A stretch of DNA of 22,500 nt from Prorocentrum cordatum (lineage: Eukaryota; Sar; Dinophyceae; Prorocentrales; Prorocentraceae), in contig CAUYUJ010001467.1 in assembly GCA_963575745.1 (NCBI GenBank), positions 1-22,500 of the forward strand. Reading direction: 5' to 3'. The first letter of the stretch is position 1, and every line of letters starts with the position of its first letter. Shown here piece after piece: positions 7,775 through 16,045 of this stretch. A program made the position numbers and the translations under genes. The notes under the pieces were generated by a model. That model was not told the origin of the DNA and made no database searches. It saw only the letters and a list, made by a program, of their open reading frames with translations.

Positions 7775-7929
7775 TTCGAATCGTGCTCAGTCCTAGTTGT
7801 GCTCGTTTCTAATGGTTCCTGGCCCCCTGGTGGCCAGGAAGAGGCCCAGGGCAGAACAATTAGAAACGAGAGGATCTTGGCCCCCCAAAATCACAGAACC
7901 TTCCAAAACTTAGAACTGAACAACGGGTA
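7761..7929. mobile_element. Foldback element B1
   Basis: About 169 bp. The outer inverted ends are ACGTCGTTCATTTCGAAT on the left and a diverged inverse near 7910-7928. The inner hairpin 7802-7870 pairs CTCGTTTCTAAT with ATTAGAAACGAG around CCTGGCCCCC-TGGTGGCCAGG. It is homologous to 19327-19499 and 22307-22476. It splits an exon-like segment whose unsplit copy is at 8093-8143, so it behaves like an insertion. It could be an introner-like element (an intron that spreads as a transposon) or a plain MITE. No proof of splicing is available. Confidence 0.75.
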
Positions 7930-7984
7930 GTCCATGGACCACTGCACGGTCACGCCTGGCCCCGCGGTGAGCGACGCCCCCCTC

Positions 7985-8092
7985 AAAAAGAATGAGGGTC
8001 GTCTGGAGGGAGGGAGGGAGGGAGGGAGGGAGGGAGGGAGGGAGGGAGGGGAGGAGAGGAGGAGGAGGAGGAGGAGGAGGAGGAGGTGACAG
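7985..8092 (+). repeat. GGGA/GGA purine tract
   Basis: GGGA tetramers (8010-8050) grade into GGA triplets (8052-8086). It separates the two copies of the duplicated exon-like segment. Confidence 0.93.
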
Positions 8093-8143
8093 CTGCGGCG
8101 CTGAAGCTCTGCATGCAGTTGTAGTCATTGGACCACTGCGCGG
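8093..8143 (-). repeat. Exon-like segment, uninterrupted copy
   Basis: The minus strand reads AQWSNDYNCMQSFSAA without interruption. Residues on either side of the DY match the two halves separated by element B1 at 7732-7949. It is therefore the best local model for the empty site of that insertion. Further upstream, to about 8345, the frame stays open but is Ser/Pro/Arg-rich and uncertain. Confidence 0.6.
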
Positions 8144-8280
8144 GGCATTCTGAGCGAGAGGCTCGGGGACCTCGATGTGCCGTCGCCGACAGGGGCGAGG
8201 GCGAAACCGTACTGGCGTCGCACGGCCCGCGGAAGACGAGCCTCGCGGGCACGGCCGCGCCGCGCGTGCACCACCTCACC

Positions 8281-8421
8281 GCGCTGGCTCCACCCCAAAC
8301 GGACAGACTACGGTCAGGGGCTTCCGGACCACAAACATAATCCATAGTCGCTCGACGAGCAAGCCCGCGCTGGCTCTACCCCAAACTGACAGAGGTCAGG
8401 GGCTTCCTGACCACAAATAAT
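8281..8421 (+). repeat. Tandem duplication, about 87-bp spacing
   Basis: GCGCTGGCTC(C/T)ACCCCAAAC with the following GACAGA...GGTCAGGGGCTTCC and GACCACAAA occurs at 8281-8336 and at 8368-8417, with small indels and substitutions. Confidence 0.8.
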
Positions 8422-8642
8422 GCGGGATGGCGATTAATTAAAAAAAGGAGAGAACGATTAAAGAAATGGCTTTCTGCTATTTCTGCACAATTTTTCTGAC
8501 TGGAGGAGAACGATTAAGACAATAATTTTCCAGCCCGCGGCCGGTTTCTTCTAATCGTCATCCCGGGCGCCGCCGCGTGAACACGACTCCCGGTCATTTA
8601 TTAACCATCGTCCTCCAATAATCCATAGTCGCTCGACGAGCA
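8337..8642. mobile_element. AT-rich inverted-repeat element F between 25-bp direct repeats
   Basis: The 25-bp direct repeat at 8337-8361 (core CCATAGTCGCTCGACGAGCA) recurs exactly at 8618-8642. Between the copies lies an AT-rich insert with an inverted pair: GGGATGGCGATTA near 8424-8436 and its near inverse TAATCGTCATCCC near 8552-8564. Inside, GGAG(GA)GAACGATTAA occurs twice as a direct repeat (8448 and 8502). The base composition contrasts sharply with the GC-rich surroundings, as expected of a separate insertion. No coding capacity. Confidence 0.6.
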
Positions 8643-8813
8643 GGCCCAGCAGTGTAGAACACCAGGGCCACACACGGTACCTCTGACGCTACGGGGCTCC
8701 GCCCCGCCAGCAAGGGGCCAGAGAGACGCCGCCGCCGACGCGCAAGGGAAAGCTGAGGAGCGCGTGCGCAGGGCCTCTCCCCCCCTCCTGGCACATGGGC
8801 TCTCGAGCCAGGA

Positions 8814-9063
<250 letters not shown>

Positions 9064-9474
9064 CAACCAGCGAATGCACCCTCCGTGGACGCGGGCGAGC
9101 CCCTCGGGAGGCACGGGTGCCATCTGGCCGAGGCCCCGCGGCCGCCCGCGCCAGAGTCCCGCGGTGCCCCCTCCGCCCCTGCCCCTCGGCCTCGTCGCTT
9201 CCCGCTTCCTCTCTTCCTCCTCTCTCTCCATCGGCGGGGCCGTTGGGGGGCGCGTCAGGCTGCGGCGCTCAGGTCGGGAGCGCGCTCCGCCTTCACCCCC
9301 AGAAGCTAGGCGTTAGGACGACATTTGGGGGTTCGATTGCATGCTCACCCTCGCCATTCCCACTCCCCTTCCTCTCTCTTCTCTCTCTCTCTCTCGGCCG
9401 GGCCATGGAGCGTGCAGGGATGCAGAGTTCTCGTCGGAGGGGTGCGCGTTCCGCATTGGCCCCCAAGAGGCTTC
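9064..9474. other. Non-repetitive GC-rich spacer
   Basis: Mixed sequence with a CT-rich stretch at 9355-9395. I see no convincing gene or RNA. Confidence 0.4.
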
Positions 9475-9767
9475 TGGGATCGGCGCGGGGGGTGCTAGGG
9501 GCATGGGGGGGTTTCGCTGGATGCCAAGGTGGAGTATGTCTGGCCTAGCCTAGCCTATAAGTGGGTTGCACATGCCCTGGGTGGCTCAAGGGGGTTAGCG
9601 CGATCTGGGCCAAGGTGGCTCCCCCCACTTAGCGAAGTCATCCAAACCCTCTGAGCCACTGGGGGCATGCCGAGCCCACTTGCACGCCCAGCTCGGCCAG
9701 ATACGACCCTCCTCCGCATCCAGTGATCACCCCCCTATCCCCTGAACCCCCCCCCGCGCCGATCCCA
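9475..9767. mobile_element. 293-bp palindromic foldback element D
   Basis: The ends are exact inverses: TGGGATCGGCGCGGGG at 9475-9490 and its complement at 9752-9767. Imperfect pairing continues inward: CTGGATGCC/GCGGAGG, TCTGGCC, AAGTGGG...GCATGCCC and GGTGGCTCAAGGGGGTT against AACCCTCTGAGCCAC. It is therefore nearly one long hairpin with a short centre near 9621. No open frame of interest. It could be a MITE/foldback element, or the product of an inverted duplication of about 130 bp. Confidence 0.75.
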
Positions 9768-9987
9768 GTTGGTATAGGAAGACATCGATTGACCGCCTCA
9801 ACGGCTCAGTGTCCGATGCCCGAGATACTGGGCGCGCGTGGCGGCCCGTTCGAACAGAGCTGCAACTCCGCCGGCCCTCCGGGACGCTCGCTCTTCTCCA
9901 AAGCCGCTGCAACAAAAAAGTCCCGTGTCCAATGTGTTGCTGCACTTCCTCTCAAACCGTGCTCCGCGAAGATTGGGACATTTACCT
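9768..9987. other. Non-repetitive spacer
   Basis: Mixed sequence. Short frames on both strands show weak protein character only. Nothing supported. Confidence 0.4.
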
Positions 9988-10026
9988 CATGACTCGCTCA
10001 TGACTCGCTCATGACTCGCTCATGAC
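9988..10026 (+). repeat. 11-bp minisatellite
   Basis: CATGACTCGCT repeated about 3.5 times in perfect tandem. Confidence 0.95.
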
Positions 10027-10198
10027 GTACTAGAATATCGTCATCTACCTGGGAAAGTCTCTGAATTCCCCCCCCCCCCTGCCATGCCCCGCGTAGGTCC
10101 TTTGCCGTAGAAGTGAATGTGCCGCCGCGCCGCTTCTTCTCGCCACGCACAGAAATGGACGACGCCGACGCCACAGCAAATCCAGGGCAAACTCTGCG

Positions 10199-10331
10199 TC
10201 CCCAGGTAGAGGAGGGAGGAGGGAGGAGGGAGGAGGGGAGGAGGGGAGGAGGGTAGGAGGGTAGGAGGGTAGAGTGGAGGAGGGGAGGAGGGGGGAAGGG
10301 AGGAGGGGGGAGGAGGAAGGAGGAGGAGACG
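10199..10331 (+). repeat. GGA/GGGTA purine tract
   Basis: GGGAGGA and GGGTAGGA variants, then GGA triplets. Frames here are artefactual. Confidence 0.92.
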
Positions 10332-10470
10332 ACGCCGGCACCGCGGCAAGCCCACCGCGTCCGAGGCGGCGTCTGCCCCGGTGGCCGAGGGGCCCTCCCC
10401 GAGAGACGGGAAGCCGCGCGTCGGAACCAGCGGCGCGGCGACAGGTTATTGCCCTGAACCCTGCGCGGCC

Positions 10471-10631
10471 CACAGGAGGGGCAGGAGGAGGAGGAGGAGG
10501 AGGAGGAGGAGGAGGAGGAGGAGGGGAGGAGGAGGAGGGGGAGGAGAAGGAGGAGGAGGAGGGGGAGGAGGAGGAGGAGGAGGAGGAGGAGGAGGAGGAG
10601 GATAGGAGCAGGAGGATAGGATCAGGAGGAC
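10471..10631 (+). repeat. (GGA)n tract
   Basis: GGA triplets with GGGGA and GAAGGA variants, ending in a short duplicated GATAGGA(G/T)CAGGAG. Confidence 0.93.
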
Positions 10632-11278
10632 GGCCCAAGACTGCGCTCTCAGCAGCTCGGCCCCAAACTCTCCTGGTTCGTGTGCAGCCATATTTGTCCC
10701 CCGCCTCTTCGCGAGAGCGAGGGCCCAGGATGCCCCGCCTCCCCACAGGCCACTACAGCCATGCTTGCCAGAGACGGCCCAAACACCTCTTGGAGGCGCC
10801 GAGATGCCTCAAGAGTCCCCGTGAAGCCACCACGGTGCCCCCTGCGAGCCCCCACAACAAAGCCCTCGGAGGGCAAACCCAATGTAACGAAATACTTGCG
10901 CAACGTTTCACAATTTATTAGTTTGCTTCCAAAATTTGTCTGTCTAGCTAGAAGCCCCAGAAATCAAGAAAACATCAAATCCTCCCCCGTCGGAAAACTG
11001 CAGGAACCTTCGGAAGCCGTGGAAGTCCATCGGAAGCCACAGAGGACCTCCGAGCAAATTTGACCCCCCATCCTCCAACAAACCACACACACACACATCC
11101 GACGCCGCGATGTTTTCGTCACCTGCACCCCCGGTCCCCTGGGACATATCCCAAGACAAGTTTTGACTCCTGGCCGTTTTTTAAAACCAGTTTTTGGCCC
11201 CGAAGCGGGCCCCCTGGAGGCCCACAAAGCTTGGAACGCCTGCCGTCTCGGCCGTTCTCCCTGGCGCAGGAGGTCTAG
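10632..11278. other. Spacer with decayed GCC/GGAAGCC motifs
   Basis: Contains AGACGGCCCAAACACCTC and similar phrases at 10770-10860, reminiscent of the 3001-3920 array. A GGAAGCC motif recurs at 10990-11045, and a CACACACACA run lies at 11085-11096. No convincing gene. Confidence 0.4.
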
Positions 11279-11446
11279 GCAACAACTGGGCAACAGCTGC
11301 CCTCAGACCTCACTCGGCGTGCGTCTAGACCAGAAGCTGAAGGGAAACCGGCCATAACGAAGAAGAGCTTCCTCGAGACCTCCCAAATCTCGGAAGATCT
11401 TGACGAAGAAGAGCTTGACGAAGAAGAGCTTGACGAGGAAGATTGA
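11279..11446 (+). CDS. Possible terminal exon with acidic repeat tail
   Basis: A plus-strand frame open from just after a TAG near 11276 to TGA at 11444-11446, about 55 codons without an ATG. It would have to be the last exon of a spliced gene; CTGGCGCAG just upstream could be an acceptor. It reads SRPEAEGKPAITKKSFLETS, then QISEDLDEEELDEEELDEED, and stops. The 15-bp minisatellite (11400-11442) encodes the acidic LDEEE repeats, a pattern common in disordered acidic tails. The same repeats in other frames give Lys/Ser or Leu/Arg runs. No upstream exon was recognised, and the repeat itself may be creating the impression. Confidence 0.25.
   Translation, partial: ATTGQQLPSDLTRRASRPEAEGKPAITKKSFLETSQISEDLDEEELDEEELDEED
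11400..11442 (+). repeat. 15-bp minisatellite
   Basis: TTGACGAAGAAGAGC occurs about three times, with GAGGAA in the last unit. A related AACGAAGAAGAGCTTCCTC lies at 11357-11375. Confidence 0.92.
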
Positions 11447-11820
11447 GGGAACGTCCCAAGTCTCTATCCTCGATCCTCGAGACGACGCTGCTGGCAACAT
11501 GGTGCGTAACGCCAGCCTCGTGGATCAGCGAGACAGGCACTGGGATGGTCAGGGCGAGCGCCACGTACCGATACTCCGTGCCCGCCTGGTCCTCTTCGCC
11601 AGTCCCCCCTTTCGGCTGGCTCTCTGTGGAGGAAGGGTGGACCCATGCCTTCTCCCGTCGTGCGGAAATCACAACAGGAGATGTTCGAGCGTCTTCGGCT
11701 CCGATGGGGGTCCTTTGCTGGGCCCCGGGCGGTCAGAAAAACCTTGAGACGGTCAGCCAGTCCCGGGGAAGGGGTCGAGACCGCCTAGGTGAAGTTTGGT
11801 TGTTGATGCCTCATTTCTAA
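11447..11820 (-). other. Spacer with a possible short membrane-segment ORF on the minus strand
   Basis: A minus-strand frame from 11672 reads a charged start, then AGTEYRYVALALTIPVPVSL, a plausible membrane helix, then IHEAGVTHHVASSVV. Below about 11440 it runs into the minisatellite. A GTCGTGC(G/T)GAAATC motif at 11657-11670 also occurs at 14341-14354, upstream of another short hydrophobic segment. This may reflect a shared origin, but the similarity is too low to be sure by eye. Confidence 0.2.
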
Positions 11821-11984
11821 AGAATGATGAGTGCTGATCCCCCCTGCGCCGTAAGCCTGGTGTGCTTCCAACGCATCCTAAGGTGTTGGGCCCTCGTAAT
11901 GAAGAGACAGCACCCCGCCTCCCACCTCTCCTCTTCTCTTCACCCCTCCTCCTCCCACATCTTCCTACCATCTTTCCATCGACC

Positions 11985-12083
11985 CAGCATCATCTCATCA
12001 TCTCATCATCATCCTCTCATCATCAACCTCATCGTCATCGTCGTCATCGTCATCATCGTCATCATTACCATCATGATCATTAC

Positions 12084-12163
<80 letters not shown>

Positions 12164-12195
12164 GCATCATCATCATCATCATCATCATCATCATG

Positions 12196-12231
<36 letters not shown>

Positions 12232-12232
12232 G

Positions 12233-12273
<41 letters not shown>

Positions 12274-12275
12274 GC
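11985..12275 (+). repeat. (ATC)n tract
   Basis: ATC triplets with GTC, ACC and GATC variants at the left edge, becoming nearly pure from 12080 to 12270. Frames read poly-Ile/His/Ser or Asp/Met on the other strand, and are artefacts. Confidence 0.96.
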
Positions 12276-12312
12276 CGTTCTTAGCACAATCATCGCCGCT
12301 CATGTCGGCACA

Positions 12313-12595
12313 GTGCCTCAATCCGCGGGACCCACCAGCAGCCCTCGAACGTGGCGGCAGTGTCGCAGATCGCAGCCCCCCAGGGACTGCGAGGTCTCGC
12401 TCAGATCCCCGCGGTGCCTCGGTCCGCAGGACCCACCAGTAGCTCTCGAAAGTGGCGACAGCGTCGCAGATCGCAACTCCCCAAGGACGGCGAGGTCTCA
12501 CTCGGATCCCCGCGGTGCCTCAGTCCGCAGGACCCCCCACCAGCAGCCCTCGAACGTGGCGACAGCGTCGCAGATCGCAGCCCCCCAGGGACGGC
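12313..12595 (+). repeat. 101-bp tandem repeat, 2.8 copies
   Basis: Units start at 12313, 12414 and 12515 with GTGCCTC(A/G)(A/G)TCCGC. They share ACCAGCAGCCCTCGAACGTG and GTCGCAGATCGCAGCCCCCC with scattered substitutions; the third is cut off near 12595 by a CA run. The 101-bp period is not a multiple of three, so the open frame across it reads each unit in a different frame. This argues against coding. Confidence 0.93.
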
Positions 12596-12743
12596 GCACA
12601 CACACGCACACGAGGTACGCACAAGACAAGAGGAGACAAGACGGAAGCTGGAGACGGGAGGCGGGAGAAGAAGGAGAACGACGCGACCACAGTGCTCTAT
12701 TCAAAGCGAATGCCCAACCAAGGAGGGGTTGGGACAAAAACGC

Positions 12744-13120
12744 GTCTTCCTGCTTAAGCTGCGCCCCTGGCCCCTGGACTACAGCAACAACGGCTCCCGC
12801 CTGATCCTTCCTGTCAATGTACGGAGGAGTCGCGCTCTCGCTAGGGACTTTCTTGTAATTTATCCAAGAATCGCGCTCTCGCCTATGACTCCCTTGCAAT
12901 TTATTGAGGCGCCACGCCCTCGCCATTCAAGAATCGCGCTCTCGCCTGGGACTGCTTCATAATTTCCTTAGGAATCGCGCTCTCGCCCGGAACTTCCTGG
13001 CGAATTATGCAAGACCCACGTGCTCGCGTAACATACGCGTTTGTGTACTGCCGGTGAAATTCTTCCTGCTCAAACTGTGCCCGTGGCCTTCGTCTTACAA
13101 CAACAACGTCTCCCGCCTGA
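12744..13120 (+). repeat. Higher-order repeat, unit 1 plus head of unit 2
   Basis: A head of about 60 bp (12744-12803: TCTTCCTGCTTAAGCTGCGC, then GGACTACAGCAACAACGGCT) is followed by about five minisatellite monomers of roughly 40-45 bp. Each carries GAATCGCGCTCTCGC followed by GACT and an AATTTAT-type AT-rich piece (12827-13020). The head recurs at 13060-13120 and 13597-13660, so the monomers belong to a larger repeating unit. Confidence 0.85.
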
Positions 13121-13265
13121 TATGTCCCAACGAGTTATTCCTAAATCCGCTCTCGCGAAGGACCTTCTCATAATTCAATGCTGGAATCGCGCTCTCGTGT
13201 GGGACACCCCTGCAATGTGTTCAGACGCCACGCGCTCGACACTCACGAATCACGCTCTCGCTGTC
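13121..13265 (+). repeat. Higher-order repeat, unit 2 monomers
   Basis: Diverged GAATCGCGCTCTCGC monomers follow the head at 13060. One variant carries GACGCCACGCGCTCGACACT, matching GGCGCCGCGCCCTTGACACT in unit 3 and GGCGCCACGCCCTCGCCATT in unit 1. The order of monomer variants is thus conserved between units. Confidence 0.8.
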
Positions 13266-13596
13266 GATTTCTTCAAGGTGCATATGGGGGATCCCTCCCC
13301 CTTGTCCCTTCCTTCCATCCGTCCTCTCTTTCCTTGCCTTAGTGGTTGCGCGAAATATACACATTGCTGGTAAGAAAGATACAACCAAAGGGGTACAATC
13401 GAAGAAGAAACGGGTGGGCATCGAGGGTTTGGGATATAATGTTGAATGGCACGAGAGCAGGGAAGGGCGAACAATCTTAAAATCATTGCTGTTGCTGTAG
13501 TCGCACTTCTAAGCAATGATTACTGTTGATCCCCATCCTCAAGTGCCCCCCCACCGGGGCTCGCACCCGGCTTTTTATCAGGGGAAGTTTGGTGTC
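13266..13596. other. Spacer inside the higher-order repeat region
   Basis: Unique sequence with a short CCTTCCTTCC-type stretch near 13300-13340. No gene recognised. The distance between heads 2 and 3 (about 537 bp) exceeds that between heads 1 and 2 (about 316 bp), suggesting this is an insertion or the loss of monomers elsewhere. Confidence 0.45.
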
Positions 13597-13880
13597 AACA
13601 AACTGGGCTGTTGGGCCCCGGACTACAATAATAATCACAACAACGGCTCCCGCCGGATACTTCCCCACAACATATTCCCAAATCGCGCTATCGCGCGTGA
13701 CTTCCTCACAACTTATGCAGGAATCGCGCTCTAGCGTGAGACTTCCTCAAAATTGTTTCAGGCGCCGCGCCCTTGACACTCAGGAATCACGCGCTCGCTC
13801 TTGCATTTCTAACGATTTACTTGGGAATCGCGTTATCGCTCGAGCTCTCCTCGCGATTCATGCAGTAATCACGCCTTAGC
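13597..13880 (+). repeat. Higher-order repeat, unit 3
   Basis: Head (AAACTGGGCTGTTGGGCCCC, then GGACTACAATAATAATCACA and CAACGGCTCCCGCC), followed by monomers with AATCGCGCTATCGC, GAATCGCGCTCTAGC, GAATCACGCGCTCGC and GAATCGCGTTATCGC to about 13880. Confidence 0.85.
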
Positions 13881-14745
13881 AACACGCCTTCTCGAACTGG
13901 CCGCTTGGGCCCGCCTTTCCGACCCGCTCGTTAGAGTCTACCCGCCCGATGGGCCCGTCTGGTTCTGCCACGTGTCTTCTGCCCCTATGTAAGGGCAATG
14001 TGTACTGTAAGGCCACCTCCAAGGCCGCGAACGGCTCCCAAGCCCAGCGCAACCAGAATCTGGCTTCGAAGGGTCCTGCAGGATCCTGCGCTCTGGCTTC
14101 ACCAGGATTGCGCCGAACCCCGCTACCTTCGGGCTGATTACCACACTCTCCCTCCTCCGCGGGGTGGTTGTCCTTCTCCAGCCGCATCGGGAAGAGGGAG
14201 AGGATCAGCCCCAGCAAATACGTCCACAGCATCAGGTGCGAGACCTCGCCCCCCCGACTCTGTGCCGAAGCGTGGCGAGTCTTCCCTCTCCCCCATCGTC
14301 CTCTCCCTCTGGACCCCCCCCCTTCCCCTGACCCCCTCGCGTCGTGCTGAAATCGCGACGGGACATGCTTGGCAGTTTCCTGCCCCAGGGGGCCCTTACC
14401 GAGCCTCGGGACCATCCAAAAACGACTCAGGATGAACCCGGGGAAGAGGTCCCCCATCCGCGAAATCTCGGTAACGGATGTCGGTCGCGACAGGAGGGGC
14501 CGAATTTCGGTAGTGAAGAGACGGCGCGTCGGGGTCCAAGCGCGGGTTTCCAAGACGTCGACGGCTCGCTCGTTACCAGAATTCCTGACCAAAGGCCGAA
14601 CTTCGGTAGCGACTGGTTCGTTCAGAGCGTTACTGGACATTGTCGGTAACAAGTGATCTATGTCGAGACTTCCGGGGGTCCCCGTTGTGAAACAGTTGGC
14701 TGTTTTGATCTGGTCAGCATGAGAACGCAAATGACGCCACACCAC
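13876..14745 (-). CDS. Hypothetical protein with one membrane helix
   Basis: An uninterrupted frame of 289 codons, ATG at 14743-14745, stop at 13876-13878. I do not recognise it. Residues 40-110 have balanced composition and contain three related phrases: ATEVRPLV (46-53), TTEIRPLL (78-85) and VTEIS (91-95). At DNA level GGCCGAA(T/C)TTCGGTAG(T/C)GA at 14498 and 14594 is spaced 96 bp, exactly 32 codons, with conservative residue changes. This supports coding. Residues 171-187 (LMLWTYLLGLILSLFP) form a candidate membrane helix followed by MRLEKD. Residues 136-160 are Gly/Arg-rich and low-complexity. The C-terminal end overlaps the last minisatellite monomer, so the real 3' end may be earlier. 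Introns are possible. Confidence 0.35.
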   Translation of the reverse strand: MVWRHLRSHADQIKTANCFTTGTPGSLDIDHLLPTMSSNALNEPVATEVRPLVRNSGNERAVDVLETRAWTPTRRLFTTEIRPLLSRPTSVTEISRMGDLFPGFILSRFWMVPRLGKGPLGQETAKHVPSRFQHDARGSGEGGGSRGRGRWGRGKTRHASAQSRGGEVSHLMLWTYLLGLILSLFPMRLEKDNHPAEEGECGNQPEGSGVRRNPGEARAQDPAGPFEARFWLRWAWEPFAALEVALQYTLPLHRGRRHVAEPDGPIGRVDSNERVGKAGPSGQFEKACC

Positions 14746-14844
14746 TACACTGTACGAAATACCTGTTACCTACAGATGCGACCGGGGAGGTACCGATAAA
14801 ACGGTTGCCCTTGAAAGCGAGCCATTGAGAGCCAGCAGTGGCTG

Positions 14845-15287
14845 CCCGAGGAGGAGGGAGGAGGAAGAGGTAGAGGAGGAGGAGGAGGAGGAGGAGAGAA
14901 GGAGGGAGGAGGAGGTAGTGGCGGAGAGGAGGAGGAAGAGGTGGAGGAGGCGAGGAGGAGGAGAGAGGAGGAGGGAGGAGGAGGAGGATAGGAGGAGGAG
15001 GAGGAGGAGGGGAGAGGAGGAGAGGGGAGGGGAGGGAGGGAGGAGAAGGTTGAGAAGGGGGAGGGAGGGGAGGATGGAGGTAGGGAGGGGAGGAGGAGGA
15101 GGAGGAGAGGAGGAGGAGGGAGGAGGAGGAGAGGAGGAGGGAGGGAGGAGGAGGAGGAGGGTAGGGAGGGAGGAGGGATGAGGAGGAGAGAAGGAGGAGG
15201 AGGAGGAGGAGGAAGAGGAAGAGGAGGAGGAGGAGGAGAAGGGAGGAGGGGGAGAGGGGGAGGGGGAAGGAGTAGGGCCTGAGCCAA
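14845..15287 (+). repeat. GGA polypurine tract
   Basis: About 440 bases of GGA, GGGA, GAA and occasional GTA units. It faces the pyrimidine tract at 15484-15755 across a spacer of about 200 bp, so the two can fold into one long imperfect hairpin. Long frames (poly-Arg, Glu, Ser, Pro) are artefacts. Confidence 0.95.
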
Positions 15288-15483
15288 GGGCCCTTCCCTC
15301 TGCTCTGTGCACCCAGGGCGGGTACGCGGCGCGGATCCGTGCAGCGGCGCGGTGCGGCACGGCACGGCAGGCGAGGCTTGGCCCGTGCACCCTGCCCGCG
15401 CCTTGTGGGCAGGGATGTGCGGGCTCGGGCTCGGGCTCCGTTCGATCTCGGGCTCGGGCTCGCTCCTCGCTCCTCGCTCCGTG
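15288..15483 (+). repeat. Spacer with GGGCTC hexamers
   Basis: GC-rich loop region between opposing tracts. From 15420 to 15483 it consists mostly of GGGCTC and GCTCCTC units. GCACGGCACGGCAGG near 15356 is a small tandem repeat. No gene seen. Confidence 0.6.
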
Positions 15484-15755
15484 CTCCTCCTCCTCCCCTT
15501 TCCTCGCTCCTCCTCCCTCCTCTCCGCATCCGCTCCTCCTCTCTCCTCCTCCCCTCCTCCTCCTCCTCCTCCTCCTCCTCCTCCTCCTCCTCCCTCCTCC
15601 CCTCCTCCCTCGCTCCTCCTCCTCCTCCTCCATCCTCTCCCCCTCCTCCTCCTCCTCCTCCTCCTCCCCCTCCCTCCTCCTCCTCCTCCTCCTCCTCCTC
15701 CTCCTCCTCCTCCTCCGTCTGCTGCTGCTCCTCCTCCTCCTCCGTGCCCGCATCG
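15484..15755 (+). repeat. (CCT)n pyrimidine tract
   Basis: CTC/CCT triplets with rare interruptions (CATCC at 15630, GTCTGCTGCTGCTCC at 15716-15730). Opposite in strand to 14845-15287. Confidence 0.95.
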
Positions 15756-16001
15756 GAAACGGCCACCCTCGGTCCTTCTCGCCGGCTCCGTGGACGGGCG
15801 GGGCCGTCGCTTCCCCTGCCGCGCGCGAGGCGCCACCGCGTCCTCCCTTCACGGCGGACGGCCGCACGTGGGCGGTCCGGGCCCTCGGCTCGCGCCCTCT
15901 GCCAGGTCCTCCGCCTGCTGCCTGGTCCCAACGCCCAGTTCGCCCATCTGACGTCTGGGGGTGGACAGGGGGGAGTTGTTCAAAAAGGAAAAGGGATGTG
16001 T
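15756..16001. other. Non-repetitive GC-rich spacer
   Basis: Mixed sequence. Open frames on both strands extend from the flanking tracts, without independent protein evidence. Confidence 0.4.
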
Positions 16002-16045
16002 CAGGAGGAGGAGGAGGAGGAGAAGGAGGACGAGGAGGAGAAGGA
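16002..16045 (+). repeat. Short GGA tract
   Basis: GGA triplets with GAAGGA and GACGA variants. Confidence 0.9.

Larger units (their letters stand above)
4745..8143 (-). pseudogene. Frame-broken membrane-protein locus, function unknown
   Basis: This is the only extended stretch without triplet tracts, apart from 7985-8092. Read on the minus strand from 8143 down to 4745 it gives a succession of protein-like segments. They include hydrophobic helices (7700s, 7600-7500, 7200-7000, 6480, 6180-5930), soluble segments with balanced composition, and three diverged copies of a GDDS-containing domain. The protein-like frame changes every 100-250 bases and occasional stops intervene, so no single frame carries it. 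The cause could be decay, small introns or indel errors in the assembly, and sequence alone does not decide. A family B element interrupts it at 7761-7929. I do not recognise the family. The hydrophobic pattern suggests a multi-pass membrane protein with extracellular or lumenal repeat domains. The constituent segments are listed separately. Confidence 0.45.

Noticed and set aside
9582-9592. TGGCTCAAG resembling the 3' end of a dinoflagellate spliced leader
   Set aside because: Only nine bases match, it lies inside palindrome D, and the remaining leader sequence is absent.
11985-12804. Long plus-strand frame across poly-Ile and the following repeats
   Set aside because: It spans an ATC microsatellite and then three 101-bp units read in three different frames.
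12827-13020. Regularly spaced 15-bp repeats resembling a CRISPR array
   Set aside because: The intervening sequences are also similar to each other (AATTTAT-type), the repeats vary, and the context is eukaryotic; it is a minisatellite.
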